Source: Gp7-AA10 sp035636095
GTDB lineage: Bacteria > Acidobacteriota > Thermoanaerobaculia > Gp7-AA8
Direction of reading: 5' to 3'
DNA: 64,000 nucleotides
Assembly: GCA_035636095.1 (NCBI GenBank)
Contig: DASPZU010000069.1
Coordinates: forward strand, 11,323-75,322
Part shown: piece by piece, positions 1 through 7,922 of the stretch
Layout: each line of letters begins with the position of its first letter
Numbering within the stretch: position 1 is the stretch's first letter
The notes under the pieces: generated by a model
What the model was told of the DNA's origin: nothing
What the model saw: only the letters and a program-made list of their open reading frames with translations
Database searches by the model: none
Made by a program: the position numbers and the translations under genes

Positions 1-273
1 CGGCAGCTTCGGATTGCGCGACTCTTCGGCGCGCGCGATGACATCGCCGTCGATGCGCACGACAAATTCCGCGCGAACCTGCTTGGCCGCCGACAGCAGC
101 GTCTCGCCTGCTCCGCGCGCCTTGTCGATGACGACCTGACAGAGGCCGCTCCGGTCGCGAAGATCGATGAACAGCAGATCGCCGAAGTCGCGCTGTTTCT
201 GCACCCAGCCGGCCAGAGAGACCGAGCGGCCAACGTGTTCGGTGCGGAGCGTCCCGGCAGGAATTCGATTCAT
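1..273 (-). CDS. aspS: Aspartyl-tRNA synthetase, N-terminal part (cut by window edge)
   Basis: Attaches aspartate to tRNA(Asp) in the cytoplasm. Only the first 91 codons are in the window, read from the ATG at 271-273. They encode the N-terminal OB-fold anticodon-binding domain: the run GWVQKQRDFGDLLFIDLRDR (residues 22-41) is the typical class IIb AspRS signature, followed by SGLCQVVID. The catalytic domain lies outside the window. The upstream gene on the same strand encodes a gamma-carbonic anhydrase, and a heptamer palindrome fills the gap between them. A non-discriminating Asp/Asn enzyme cannot be excluded from this fragment. Confidence 0.9.
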   Translation of the reverse strand, partial: MNRIPAGTLRTEHVGRSVSLAGWVQKQRDFGDLLFIDLRDRSGLCQVVIDKARGAGETLLSAAKQVRAEFVVRIDGDVIARAEESRNPKLP

Positions 274-342
274 AGGGCTGAGGGATGAGGGATGAGGGAT
301 GAGAGTCTCCATTCAGCCCTCATCCCTCTGCCCTCATCCCTT
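274..342. repeat. Heptamer palindrome, unit AGGGATG
   Basis: The left arm (about 274-304) is four 7-bp units of AGGGCTG/AGGGATG; the right arm (313-342) is the reverse-complement series CAGCCCT/CATCCCT; the spacer is about 8 nt. The array fills the gap between the carbonic anhydrase and aspS genes. The last Gly codon and the TGA stop of the carbonic anhydrase lie inside the right arm. It could fold in RNA as a long imperfect hairpin, but there is no T-run typical of an intrinsic terminator. Confidence 0.85.
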
Positions 343-846
343 CAAATACTTCTCCTTGTATCCGACGTAGTTCTTCCACGACTGCTCGAGATGCGCCAGC
401 TCGTCGGTGGTGAGCTGGCGTTTGATGCGCGCCGGCACACCGACCACCAGCGTCCGCGCCGGCACCTGCATCCCCTCCGGAACGAGCGCGCCCGCGCCGA
501 CCAGCGCCAGCTCCCCCACCAGAGCGCCGTCCAGCACGCGCGATCCCATCCCGATCAGCGCCCGCCGCTCGATGGTGCAGCCGTGCACCACCGCCGCGTG
601 TCCGATGGTCACTTCCTCCGCGATCCGAACCGGATGCGTGCCTTGCGTGACGTGCAGCGTGCAGTTGTCCTGAATGTTCGTTCGCGCGCCGATGCGGATC
701 GAGTGCACGTCGGCGCGGACGACGGCGCTGTACCAGATCGAGCAGTCATCGCCCACCTCGACATCGCCGATCACAGCCGCGGTCTCGGCCACGAACACAC
801 GAGCGCCGAAACGCGGCTCTTTCCCCTCGTAGGCGCGGACGATCAT
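334..846 (-). CDS. Gamma-class carbonic anhydrase-like hexapeptide protein
   Basis: A 170-residue left-handed beta-helix protein of the gamma-carbonic anhydrase/YrdA family, expected to be a cytoplasmic trimer with zinc between subunits. Hexapeptide turns run from about residue 20 to 140. The three predicted zinc-ligand histidines are present: H65 in NCTLHV, and H83 and H88 in IGHAAVVHGC. A C-terminal helix (about 145-170) closes the helix as in the family. I chose the ATG at 844-846 because the protein then begins directly before the conserved segment MIVRAYEGKEPRFG; the open frame continues upstream only through non-ATG codons. The stop codon lies in the downstream heptamer repeat. Hydratase activity is not proven, since many family members have unknown substrates. 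Confidence 0.88.
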   Translation of the reverse strand: MIVRAYEGKEPRFGARVFVAETAAVIGDVEVGDDCSIWYSAVVRADVHSIRIGARTNIQDNCTLHVTQGTHPVRIAEEVTIGHAAVVHGCTIERRALIGMGSRVLDGALVGELALVGAGALVPEGMQVPARTLVVGVPARIKRQLTTDELAHLEQSWKNYVGYKEKYLKG

Positions 847-867
847 GCCGGCGGAGATTAGCACGAT

Positions 868-873
868 TAGAAT
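868..873 (+). promoter_or_regulatory. Candidate -10 box TAGAAT, 7 nt before ATG
   Basis: TAGAAT lies 7 nt upstream of the ATG at 881 in a 34-bp divergent gap. Together with similar boxes at 3428, 9082, 31454, 35605, 52153 and 63177 it suggests a leaderless or nearly leaderless transcript. No convincing -35 element was identified. Confidence 0.35.
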
Positions 874-880
874 CGTGGCC

Positions 881-1561
881 ATGGCGCACAAGATGCCGTT
901 TCGATATCGCTCGCACGAGGTGTCGCGACTGGAGGCATTCAGCGATGTGATCTTCGGGTTCGCGCTGTCGCTGATCGTCGTCTCGCTGGAGGTTCCCAAG
1001 ACTTACGATGAGCTGATCGAGACCGTGCGCGGCGTTCTCCCCTTCGGATTCTGCTTCCTGATTTTTATCGGACTGTGGCTGGCGCACCATGAATTCTTCC
1101 GACGCTACGGACTGCAGGACAAGATCACCATGGCGTTGAACATCACGCTGCTCTTCCTGATCCTGTTCTACGTCTATCCGCTGAAGTTCATGTTCGTGTT
1201 GATGGCCAAGGGGATCTACGGTCACCCGGTGGCCACCTCACTTGATCAGGCTCGGATCTTGTTCACGATCTACGGAGCGGGCTTCGCGGCGGTGAACGGG
1301 CTGCTGGCGGCGATGTATTGGCACGCGGAACGTCAGGCCGACAAGCTCGATCTCAACGCGGTCGAGCGGCTCGACACGCGCGAGAGCATCTACGATTTCA
1401 TCTGCACCGGCGCGTTCGGCGTTCTCTCGATCATCCTGGCGTATACCGCGATCCAATTCGCAGGTCGGGTTTACTTTCTTCTCGCGATTCCGAAAACCGC
1501 TGTGCCGTGGATCATGGGCGTGAGGAGAAGCAAACTCGAGGAAGCGTTGTCGCCCCTGTAA
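881..1561 (+). CDS. TMEM175-family (DUF1211) ion channel-like membrane protein
   Basis: A 226-residue integral membrane protein with about six hydrophobic helices. The first helix contains the family signature RLEAFSDVIFGFALSL (residues 16-31; the FSD motif is the hallmark of TMEM175-type potassium channels). A second signature, LWLAHHEFFRRYG, follows around residue 63. Bacterial members form potassium-permeable tetramers, so a potassium conductance is the best guess. The ATG at 881 was preferred over 845 because the family usually begins 10-20 residues before FSD and because a TAGAAT box precedes it. It is divergent from the carbonic anhydrase. Confidence 0.85.
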   Translation: MAHKMPFRYRSHEVSRLEAFSDVIFGFALSLIVVSLEVPKTYDELIETVRGVLPFGFCFLIFIGLWLAHHEFFRRYGLQDKITMALNITLLFLILFYVYPLKFMFVLMAKGIYGHPVATSLDQARILFTIYGAGFAAVNGLLAAMYWHAERQADKLDLNAVERLDTRESIYDFICTGAFGVLSIILAYTAIQFAGRVYFLLAIPKTAVPWIMGVRRSKLEEALSPL

Positions 1562-1606
1562 CGCTTGCGCTTCTGTGGGAACTGACAAGCTGATGCGGGT
1601 CTGGCG

Positions 1607-2116
1607 ATGGCCGTCCTCCTCGCTGCAGCGCAATCTCCCCCTATCGATTACTCGGTCTCGTTCTGGCCAGCTCCGGGCGTCATCCCCGACAAGAGGATGG
1701 CGGGAGTCGAGCGTCAGTTCGCGGTGGTGATCAACCTCGCTGACGGCGCGGGGACGCACCCATACAAGCTGCTGCTGCGCGCATTCGCGCCCGACGGATC
1801 GCTAGCCTGCGAGACGACCACCACCGTCGCGCCGTGGCCGGGAAAATCGACGATGAAACGCGTGGCGTGGTTCGAAGCGGCCTACTCCGACAAGGCCGGG
1901 GACCGAAAAGTGCGCCCGGGAAAGTATCTCCTGCGGGCGTACCTCACCGAACAAATCGCCCAGGGCCAGCAGGCCGAGGACGCCAATCTGAGCAACAATC
2001 AATTTCCGTTGGAGCCGCCGCAGTACACGCCGGTCGAATTCGAGGTGCGTCCGGGCGCCGCCGAGATCCGTTGCGCGGTGCCGTCGTTCGCGCCCGCGCC
2101 TGAGCCGCCACACTAA
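1607..2116 (+). CDS. Small secreted protein, paralogue of 11043-11516
   Basis: A protein of 169 residues with no recognised domain. It shares layout and motifs with the protein at 11043-11516: PPIDYSVSFWPAPG near the N-terminus against PPYDYFVSLYQPPG there, and NLSNNQFPLEPP against NHSNNMATQTFTFP near the C-terminus. The predicted fold is all-beta, resembling small CARDB/Ig-like extracellular domains (inference). The N-terminal hydrophobic stretch is short (MAVLLAAAQS), so the annotated start may not be the true one; an out-of-frame ATG at 1593 lies just upstream, leaving a damaged signal-peptide start possible. The stop codon overlaps that of convergent folA. Confidence 0.6.
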   Translation: MAVLLAAAQSPPIDYSVSFWPAPGVIPDKRMAGVERQFAVVINLADGAGTHPYKLLLRAFAPDGSLACETTTTVAPWPGKSTMKRVAWFEAAYSDKAGDRKVRPGKYLLRAYLTEQIAQGQQAEDANLSNNQFPLEPPQYTPVEFEVRPGAAEIRCAVPSFAPAPEPPH

Positions 2117-2613
2117 GCCAGTTTCCCGGCGCGCTCGTAGGTCAGAAACGAGTAGGGATACTGATTCTTTTCGTCGGCCTCGCGATGCTCGGCGTCGACG
2201 AGGTCCCACTCCGTGACGTCGTCGAATTCGGGGAAGAACGCGTCGCCTTCGATCTCGGCGTGGACGCGCGTCAGATACATGCGATCGGCGCGATGCAACG
2301 ACTGCTCGAAGATTTGTCCGCCGCCCGCGATGAATGGCTCGTCGTCGAGCCGCGCCAGATCGATGGCGCGCTCGATGGACGGGGCGGTCAGGATGCCGTC
2401 GGGATGGAATTCGCGGTCGTGCGTGATCACCACGATGGTGCGGCCGGGAAGCGGATACTCCAGCGACTCGTAAGTCTTCCGTCCCATCAGCAGGTGATGT
2501 CCCATGGTCAGCGCTTTGAATCGCTTCAGATCATTCGATTGTCGAAAGGGCAGCCGATTTCCTCGGCCGATCACATTGTTATCCGACAGGATCGCGATGA
2601 TCGACAGCGTCAT
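2113..2613 (-). CDS. folA: Dihydrofolate reductase
   Basis: Reduces dihydrofolate to tetrahydrofolate with NADPH. The 166-residue length is normal. Visible motifs are SIIAILSDNNVIGRGNRLPF at the N-terminus, DLKRFKALT (the Asp near residue 28 is the expected catalytic acid), MGRKTYES (NADPH binding) and FIAGGGQIFEQ (residues 94-104, cofactor-binding GG). The ATG at 2611-2613 overlaps the thyA TGA as ATGA, giving translational coupling. Pairing with thyA is logical because ThyA generates the dihydrofolate that FolA recycles. The frame stays open upstream across thyA, which is a shadow. Confidence 0.96.
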   Translation of the reverse strand: MTLSIIAILSDNNVIGRGNRLPFRQSNDLKRFKALTMGHHLLMGRKTYESLEYPLPGRTIVVITHDREFHPDGILTAPSIERAIDLARLDDEPFIAGGGQIFEQSLHRADRMYLTRVHAEIEGDAFFPEFDDVTEWDLVDAEHREADEKNQYPYSFLTYERAGKLA

Positions 2614-3404
2614 ACGGCAATGGGAGCCTTGATGCTCGGATGGGGATCGTAATTCTCGAGCGTGAAGTCGCCGAAGCGGAAATCGAAGATCGACTTCACG
2701 TCCGGATTCAATGTCATCGACGGCAGCGGTCTCGGGTCGCGTGTCAGTTGCAGGTTCGCCTGCTCGAGATGGTTCAGATACAAATGCGCGTCGCCCAGCG
2801 ACAGAATCAGTTCGCCCGGGCCAAGGTCGCACACCTGCGCGACCATCATGGTGAGAAGCGCGTACGAGGCGATGTTGAAGGGCAGGCCCAGGAAAACGTC
2901 GGCGCTGCGCTGGTACATCTGACACGACAGCCGACCATTGCCGACCCAGAACTGCATGAAGGCGTGGCAGGGCGCCAGCGCCATTTTGTCGATGTCGGCC
3001 ACATTCCAGGCGCTCACCATCAGGCGTCGCGAGTCGGGATTGCGCCGGATCTGCTCGATCACCTGCGAAATCTGGTCGATATGTTGACCATTTGGGGCGC
3101 TCCACGATCGCCACTGGTAGCCGTACACCGGACCGAGCTCGCCGCTGGCGTCCGCCCATTCGTTCCAGATCGTGACGTTGTTTTCCTGCAGCCAGCGCAC
3201 GTTGGTCTCGCCGCGCAGAAACCACAGCAGCTCGTAGATGATCGACCGCAGATGCACTTTCTTGGTGGTCACCAGCGGGAATCCGGCGCTCAGATCGAAT
3301 CGCAGTTGATAGCCGAAGGTGCTCAGTGTGCCGGTGCCGGTGCGATCCGATTTCTTGGTGCCGTGATCGAGGATGTGACGGACGAGTTGCAGGTATTGCT
3401 GCAT
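2610..3404 (-). CDS. thyA: Thymidylate synthase
   Basis: Converts dUMP and methylene-tetrahydrofolate to dTMP and dihydrofolate. The protein is 264 residues, the same length as the E. coli enzyme. The catalytic cysteine is C146 in LAPCHAFMQF. Other signatures are RTGTGTLSTFG (phosphate-binding Arg21), WNVADIDKMAL, QRSADVFLGLPFNIASYA and the C-terminal APIAV. It is the first gene of a thyA-folA operon, 38 bp from divergent lysA. On its strand TAAAAT lies about 5 nt before the ATG and could be a -10 box. Confidence 0.98.
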   Translation of the reverse strand: MQQYLQLVRHILDHGTKKSDRTGTGTLSTFGYQLRFDLSAGFPLVTTKKVHLRSIIYELLWFLRGETNVRWLQENNVTIWNEWADASGELGPVYGYQWRSWSAPNGQHIDQISQVIEQIRRNPDSRRLMVSAWNVADIDKMALAPCHAFMQFWVGNGRLSCQMYQRSADVFLGLPFNIASYALLTMMVAQVCDLGPGELILSLGDAHLYLNHLEQANLQLTRDPRPLPSMTLNPDVKSIFDFRFGDFTLENYDPHPSIKAPIAV

Positions 3405-3427
3405 GATTAATTTTAGCGCGCAGAACC

Positions 3428-3433
3428 TATAAT
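3428..3433 (+). promoter_or_regulatory. Consensus -10 box TATAAT upstream of lysA
   Basis: A perfect TATAAT lies 9 nt before the lysA ATG in the 38-bp thyA/lysA divergent gap. With a start point 6-8 nt after the box, the mRNA would have almost no leader. No ribosome binding site is visible. The -35 position (around TGATTA, 3404-3409) is weak. Confidence 0.5.
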
Positions 3434-3442
3434 CCGCGCTCC

Positions 3443-4660
3443 ATGCTCAAAGTCGGTGAGCTCGCTGCCGAAGATCTCGCTGGCAAATACGGAACCCCAC
3501 TCTACGCTTACGACGCCGCCATCATCCGACGACAGATCGCGCGGGTCAAAAAAGCTTTTGCTTCCCTCCCCTTCCGCCCGTTCTACGCCATGAAGGCCAA
3601 CGGCGCACTGGCGATCCTCGACCTGATTCGTGACAATGGCTTCGGATGCGATTGCGTCTCTCCGGGCGAGATTTACCTCGCGCGTCAGGCCGGCTTCACT
3701 CCCGACGAAATCTGGTTCACATGCTCGAATGTTTCCGACGAGGATCTTGGCGCGATCGGCGATCCGCGCATCGTCGTGAATGTCAACTCCGTCTCGGAGA
3801 TCGACCGGGCCCTGACCCTCGACCTGCACAACCCGATCGCCTTGCGCGTGAACACCGATGTCGGTGCCGGGCATCATGCCGACGTCGTCACGGCCGGCGG
3901 CGGCGTGAAATTCGGAATCGATCTCGCCCAGATCCGCGATGCCCGCATGATCGTGGAGGACTCCGGACGAAAAGTCGTCGGCCTGCACGCGCACATCGGA
4001 TCGGGCATCGATGATCTCGCGCCGCTCATCGAGTCCGCACGCCGTCTGCTCGAGCTCTCTGGTGATTTTTCGAATCTCCGCTGGCTCAATTTCGGAGGCG
4101 GCATTTCGATTCCTTATCGTCCGGGCGATCCGGAGTTTCCGATCGACGACTACGGACGCGAGCTGACGCGAATTGCCGACCGCCTTCTGCGCGGGCGTGA
4201 TCTGACTGCCATTCTCGAGCCCGGACGCTACGTCGTTGCGCAATCGGGCTACCTGCTTGCGCGCGTGACCGCCAAGCGAGTCAGCGGAGGATTGTGGTGG
4301 CTCGGCTGCGACACCGGATTCAATCATCTGGTCCGACCGTCGAAGTACGGCGCCTATCACCACATCGTGAACGCCTCCCGCAAGGCCAAGACGAAAGAGG
4401 AGTACGTTGTCGCCGGCAATCTGTGCGAGTCCGGCGATGTCTTTACGCGCGACGCCATGGGCAACGTGATTCCGCGCAAGCTCGATCACACCGAGGTCGG
4501 CGATCTGATCGCCTTTTGCGATGCCGGGGCGTACGGCTTCTCGATGGCCTCGCATTACAACGCGCGGCTGCTGCCGCCTGAGATCATGGTCGACGGCGCA
4601 GCGTCTCGACTCGTCCGTGAGCGGCAAACGCTCGAAGATCTCGTGAAAGGACAACGATGA
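3443..4660 (+). CDS. lysA: Diaminopimelate decarboxylase
   Basis: A PLP enzyme of fold type III that decarboxylates meso-diaminopimelate to L-lysine. It has 405 residues. The PLP lysine is K51 in YAMKANG. Further motifs are HAHIGSG (182-188), the phosphate-binding GGG (218-220), EPGR (259-262) and GNLCESGDVF, with C328 contributed to the partner active site in the dimer. Its TGA overlaps the ATG of the downstream amidohydrolase as ATGA. An ornithine/arginine decarboxylase of the same fold is less likely given the CESGD motif. Confidence 0.93.
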   Translation: MLKVGELAAEDLAGKYGTPLYAYDAAIIRRQIARVKKAFASLPFRPFYAMKANGALAILDLIRDNGFGCDCVSPGEIYLARQAGFTPDEIWFTCSNVSDEDLGAIGDPRIVVNVNSVSEIDRALTLDLHNPIALRVNTDVGAGHHADVVTAGGGVKFGIDLAQIRDARMIVEDSGRKVVGLHAHIGSGIDDLAPLIESARRLLELSGDFSNLRWLNFGGGISIPYRPGDPEFPIDDYGRELTRIADRLLRGRDLTAILEPGRYVVAQSGYLLARVTAKRVSGGLWWLGCDTGFNHLVRPSKYGAYHHIVNASRKAKTKEEYVVAGNLCESGDVFTRDAMGNVIPRKLDHTEVGDLIAFCDAGAYGFSMASHYNARLLPPEIMVDGAASRLVRERQTLEDLVKGQR

Positions 4661-6282
4661 AGCGACTGGCGATCCTCGCGATTTTTCTCGCGGCGTGCGC
4701 GACGACGCAGCAGAGGAAGATGCTCGATCTCAAAATTACCAACGGCCGCATCCTCGACGGCACGGGAGCGCCCTGGTATCGCGGCGACATCGGCGTTCGC
4801 GGCGACGCCATCGTCGCGATCGGCGACCTTTCCTCGACCTCTGCCGCGACGACTCTCGACGCGCGCGAGAACATCGTTTCCCCCGGCTTCATCGACCTCC
4901 TCGGCCAATCGCAAATGTCGGTGCTGATGGATCCGCACCTGGAAGCGAAAGTGCGGCAGGGCGTGACGACCGAGGTCACCGGCGAGGGAACATCGCCCGG
5001 TCCGGCCATTGCGAATCGCGAAACGGGACAGGCGCCGCGTTTTCCGCGCTTCGCGGACTACCTCGAGGCGCTCGAGAAGAATGGCAGTGCCATCAACTTT
5101 GCGTTGTTCGTCGGCGCGTCGAATCCGCGCGAGATCGTGATCGGCAATATCAACCGCCCGCCCACTGCCGACGAAGTGCGCGAGATGGAGAAGATCATCG
5201 ATCAGGCCATGCGGGAAGGCGCGATCGGCATCTCGACTTCGTTGATCTATCTGCCCGCCATGTTTTCGACGACCGAGGAAATCATCAACATGGCCAGGGT
5301 CGCTTCGAAGTACGGCGGCGTGTACTTCAGCCACATTCGCGACGAGGGAGAGAAGATCGACTCTGCGCTCGACGAGGCATTTCAAATCGGCCGCGAGACC
5401 CACATCCCCATCAATATCTGGCACATGAAAGTCAGCGGTCCCGCGAACTGGGGACGGATGCCGCACGTCATCGACCGCATCATCGCGGCGCGCGGCGAGG
5501 GGATCGACGTTGCCGCGAATGTCTATCCCTACATCGCATCGTCGACGTCACTCAGCACTCTGGCGCCCGACTGGGCGCTGGAAGGCGGCTACTCGGAATT
5601 CAAAAAACGTCTCGCCGATCCGGAACAACGCGCGAAGATCGCGGCGGCGTTGCGCGATGAGGTGGCGCGGCGACGCGAACGCGGGATCTACGTCGCGCGC
5701 ATTCCCAATCCTGCGCTGGCGCAGTACGAGAAGAAATTCATCGAGCAGATCGCGAGCGAGATGGGCGTGACCACCGAAGAGGCGCTGATGCGGCTGTTCA
5801 GCGAAACGCCCATGTCGCCGAGCGTGATCTATTTCTCGATGAACGAGGATGACGTCCAGTACGCGCTGAAGCAGCCCTTCGTCTCGATCGGCTCCGATTC
5901 GGGGTCGCCCACGCCGCAGGCCCGCGCCACCCAGGCGGGAGTGCATCCTCGCGCCTACGGTACGTTTCCCCGCGTTCTCGGACGCTACGTGCGCGACGCA
6001 AAACTCTTCACGCTCGAAGAGGCTGTCCGCAAGATGACCTCACAAGCCGCCGATCGCGCACAGCTCAGCGACCGCGGCGTACTGCGTCCGGGCATGAAGG
6101 CGGATATCGTGGTCTTCGATCCCGAGAAAATTCGAGATGTCGCGACTTACGAGGACCCGCATCATTTCAGCGAAGGCGTGATCGACGTGATCGTGAATGG
6201 AGTGCCGGTGCTGCGGGACGGCGAAATGACTGCGGCGCTGCCGGGACGAGCATTGCGAGGACGAGGATGGGAGAAAAAATGA
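4657..6282 (+). CDS. D-aminoacylase-like amidohydrolase, lipoprotein
   Basis: A 541-residue amidohydrolase-superfamily protein closest in style to N-acyl-D-amino-acid deacylases. The N-terminus MKRLAILAIFLAACATTQQ is a short lipoprotein signal with lipobox LAAC, so it should be membrane-anchored and face the periplasm. Family segments include TNGRILDGTGAPWYRGDIGVRGD, ENIVSPGFIDLL, the C-terminal MTSQAADRAQLSDRGVLRPGMKADIVVFDP and IVNGVPVLRDGE. At the usual HxH metal site after GFID the sequence reads LLGQSQ, so those two ligands are missing; SHIRDEG and WHMKVSG supply later histidines. It is coupled to lysA by overlap, but a link to lysine synthesis is not evident. It could act on D-amino-acid derivatives from peptidoglycan (inference). 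Confidence 0.8.
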   Translation: MKRLAILAIFLAACATTQQRKMLDLKITNGRILDGTGAPWYRGDIGVRGDAIVAIGDLSSTSAATTLDARENIVSPGFIDLLGQSQMSVLMDPHLEAKVRQGVTTEVTGEGTSPGPAIANRETGQAPRFPRFADYLEALEKNGSAINFALFVGASNPREIVIGNINRPPTADEVREMEKIIDQAMREGAIGISTSLIYLPAMFSTTEEIINMARVASKYGGVYFSHIRDEGEKIDSALDEAFQIGRETHIPINIWHMKVSGPANWGRMPHVIDRIIAARGEGIDVAANVYPYIASSTSLSTLAPDWALEGGYSEFKKRLADPEQRAKIAAALRDEVARRRERGIYVARIPNPALAQYEKKFIEQIASEMGVTTEEALMRLFSETPMSPSVIYFSMNEDDVQYALKQPFVSIGSDSGSPTPQARATQAGVHPRAYGTFPRVLGRYVRDAKLFTLEEAVRKMTSQAADRAQLSDRGVLRPGMKADIVVFDPEKIRDVATYEDPHHFSEGVIDVIVNGVPVLRDGEMTAALPGRALRGRGWEKK

Positions 6283-6374
6283 ATTAAGAATTTCGAATTT
6301 CAAATGAAAAATTGAGAATGGGCTGATCTTTCATTTTTCATTCTTAATTTGAAATTTGAAATTTCATATTTCGC
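6281..6374. repeat. Heptamer-type palindrome, unit AAATTTC (AT-rich)
   Basis: The left arm begins at the stop codon of the amidohydrolase and reads as AATTTC/AAATG units with AAAAATTGAGAATG. The right arm contains CATTTTTCATTC and TTGAAATTTGAAATTTC, ending directly before the ATG at 6375. The same family occurs at 36408-36507 and 63435-63523. It is strikingly AT-rich against a GC-rich genome. No ribosome binding site is visible between it and the permease ATG. Confidence 0.8.
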
Positions 6375-7643
6375 ATGGCAGATACGAAAAACGAGAAGCT
6401 CGTCCGCGCGGTCGGCCTTTGGGGCCTGGTGGCGATGTGCATCAACGCCGTCATCGGCAGCGGCGTGTTCCTTCTGCCGTCCGAGTCCTACAGACTCCTC
6501 GGTCCGTTTTCACTGTGGGCGCCGCTGATCTTCGCGCTTCCGGTTTTCATTCTGGCGCTGTGCTTTGCGGAAGCGGCCAGCCATTTCAGCGAGCCTGGCG
6601 GTGCGTACCTCTACGCACGGACAGCGTTCGGCGATTTCATCGGATTCGAGACTGGATGGATGAACTGGCTGGCGCGCGTCACCTCGCTGGCGTCGCTGTC
6701 GAACGGATTCGTGGTCTCGCTGGCGCGATTCTATCCACCGCTCGGCTCCGGCGTGCTGCGTTGGAGCCTCATCATCGGCTCGCTGCTCATCCTCGGAATC
6801 ATCCACTTCGTCGGCGTCAAGTACGGTGCAGTTTCGATCTACGTCTTTACGTTCGGCAAGGTCGTGCCGCTGGTGGGATTCATCATCATCGCCTTGATTC
6901 TGTTTCGCCACAATCCGATTCCGGGGTCGCTGCATCTTCCGGGGCGGGGGACTGACTGGGGCGGCGCTGCCCTGTTCATGCTCTTCGCCTACGCTGGTTT
7001 CGAAAACCTCGGCGTTCCGGCGGGCGAGTACAAAGATCCGCGACGCGATCTTCCAAAAGCGCTGCTGATCGGACTGTTGATCATCGGCGTGATCTACGTT
7101 CTGGCGCAGCTCGGCGCCATGTCGGCGCTGACGAATCTCGGCGACAGCAAGACCCCGATCGCCGACGCAGCTGCGGCGCTGGTCGGCACGTGGGGCGCGG
7201 TCATTATCACGCTCGGCGCGGTGCTGTCGATGGCGGGAACGAATTCGGGCACCGTGCTCGAAGGCTCGCGCATGCTGTACGCGCTCTCGCTCGATCGCAA
7301 GTTGGGGCCGATCAGCTACGTGCATCCAAAGTTTCGGACGCCGTCCTACGCCATCGTCGTGCACGTCATCGTCGCGACCGTCCTGGCGCTGATCAGCACC
7401 TTCGCAAACATGGCACTTTTTTCGGCCGGCGCGCGCCTGACGACGTATCTCTTCACCTGCGCCGCGCTTCCGCGTTTGCGGAAAATCAATCAAGGATTTC
7501 GAACGCCGGGGCTGTGGATGCCGATCCTCGGCACGCTGATCTCGATCGCCCTCGTGGTGAGCCTGGATAGGCAGAAGCTGATCGCCGGCGCGGTCGCTTT
7601 AGCCGTCGGCGCGGCGATCTGGCTCGGGACGCGCCGCAGTTAG
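6375..7643 (+). CDS. APC-family amino-acid permease
   Basis: A 422-residue inner-membrane transporter with about 12 predicted helices, of the amino acid-polyamine-organocation superfamily. The diagnostic first helix reads GLVAMCINAVIGSGVFLLPS (residues 16-35); GSG is the unwound substrate-binding segment. FAYAGFENLGVPAGEYKDPRRDLPKAL (helix 6 and following loop) is also typical. It probably takes up an amino acid by proton symport; the substrate cannot be read from sequence. The start ATG directly follows an AT-rich palindrome. The stop codon lies 2 nt before an inverted REP-like repeat. Confidence 0.9.
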   Translation: MADTKNEKLVRAVGLWGLVAMCINAVIGSGVFLLPSESYRLLGPFSLWAPLIFALPVFILALCFAEAASHFSEPGGAYLYARTAFGDFIGFETGWMNWLARVTSLASLSNGFVVSLARFYPPLGSGVLRWSLIIGSLLILGIIHFVGVKYGAVSIYVFTFGKVVPLVGFIIIALILFRHNPIPGSLHLPGRGTDWGGAALFMLFAYAGFENLGVPAGEYKDPRRDLPKALLIGLLIIGVIYVLAQLGAMSALTNLGDSKTPIADAAAALVGTWGAVIITLGAVLSMAGTNSGTVLEGSRMLYALSLDRKLGPISYVHPKFRTPSYAIVVHVIVATVLALISTFANMALFSAGARLTTYLFTCAALPRLRKINQGFRTPGLWMPILGTLISIALVVSLDRQKLIAGAVALAVGAAIWLGTRRS

Positions 7644-7645
7644 GC

Positions 7646-7922
7646 GTAAGGGCGCGCACCGCGCGCCCAACTCTTCAGACGGTAGAGAAATCTTGACGGC
7701 GAGGCCGCCGAGGTACTCTCGCTCGATGCTGACGAGTGCGGGCAGACCCTATCGTCGAACGATACGGCTGAAGGATTTCAACTATCGAGGCGCGATCTAT
7801 ATTTGTGACGATCAACTTGCAACACCGTCGAACATACATCGCAGAGAATCCTCGACGGTGGCAGGATCGGCGGCGAGGTCTGTTGGCCCGATAGGTTGCG
7901 GGCGCGCGCTGCGCGCCCTTAC
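7646..7922. mobile_element. Inverted REP-like repeats bracketing a dead transposase
   Basis: A 23-nt arm at 7646-7668 (GTAAGGGCGCGCACCGCGCG followed by CCC) is repeated inverted at 7900-7922 with one mismatch by eye. Each arm is itself a small GC hairpin, as REP sequences are. The interior holds a decayed REP-associated tyrosine transposase. The right arm supplies the stop codon of spmB. This is the expected structure of a RAYT gene flanked by its REP sequences. Confidence 0.65.
7726..7894 (+). pseudogene. REP-associated tyrosine transposase (RAYT) remnant
   Basis: Two fragments in adjacent frames look like the N-terminus of a Y1/REP-associated transposase. From the ATG at 7726 the first reads MLTSAGRPYRRTIRLKDFNY, where RRTIRLKDFNY matches the conserved RAYT start. 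After a frameshift near 7798, the next frame reads IFVTINLQHRRTYIAEN (from 7799), the conserved beta-strand FVTI and following basic segment. It ends at a TAG at 7892-7894. The catalytic HUH and Tyr region is absent, so the gene is dead and truncated. It lies between inverted REP-like repeats. Confidence 0.65.

Noticed and set aside
274..342. CRISPR array
   Set aside because: The short tandem units are 7 bp, without spacers, and arranged as a palindrome. No cas genes are present anywhere in the window.
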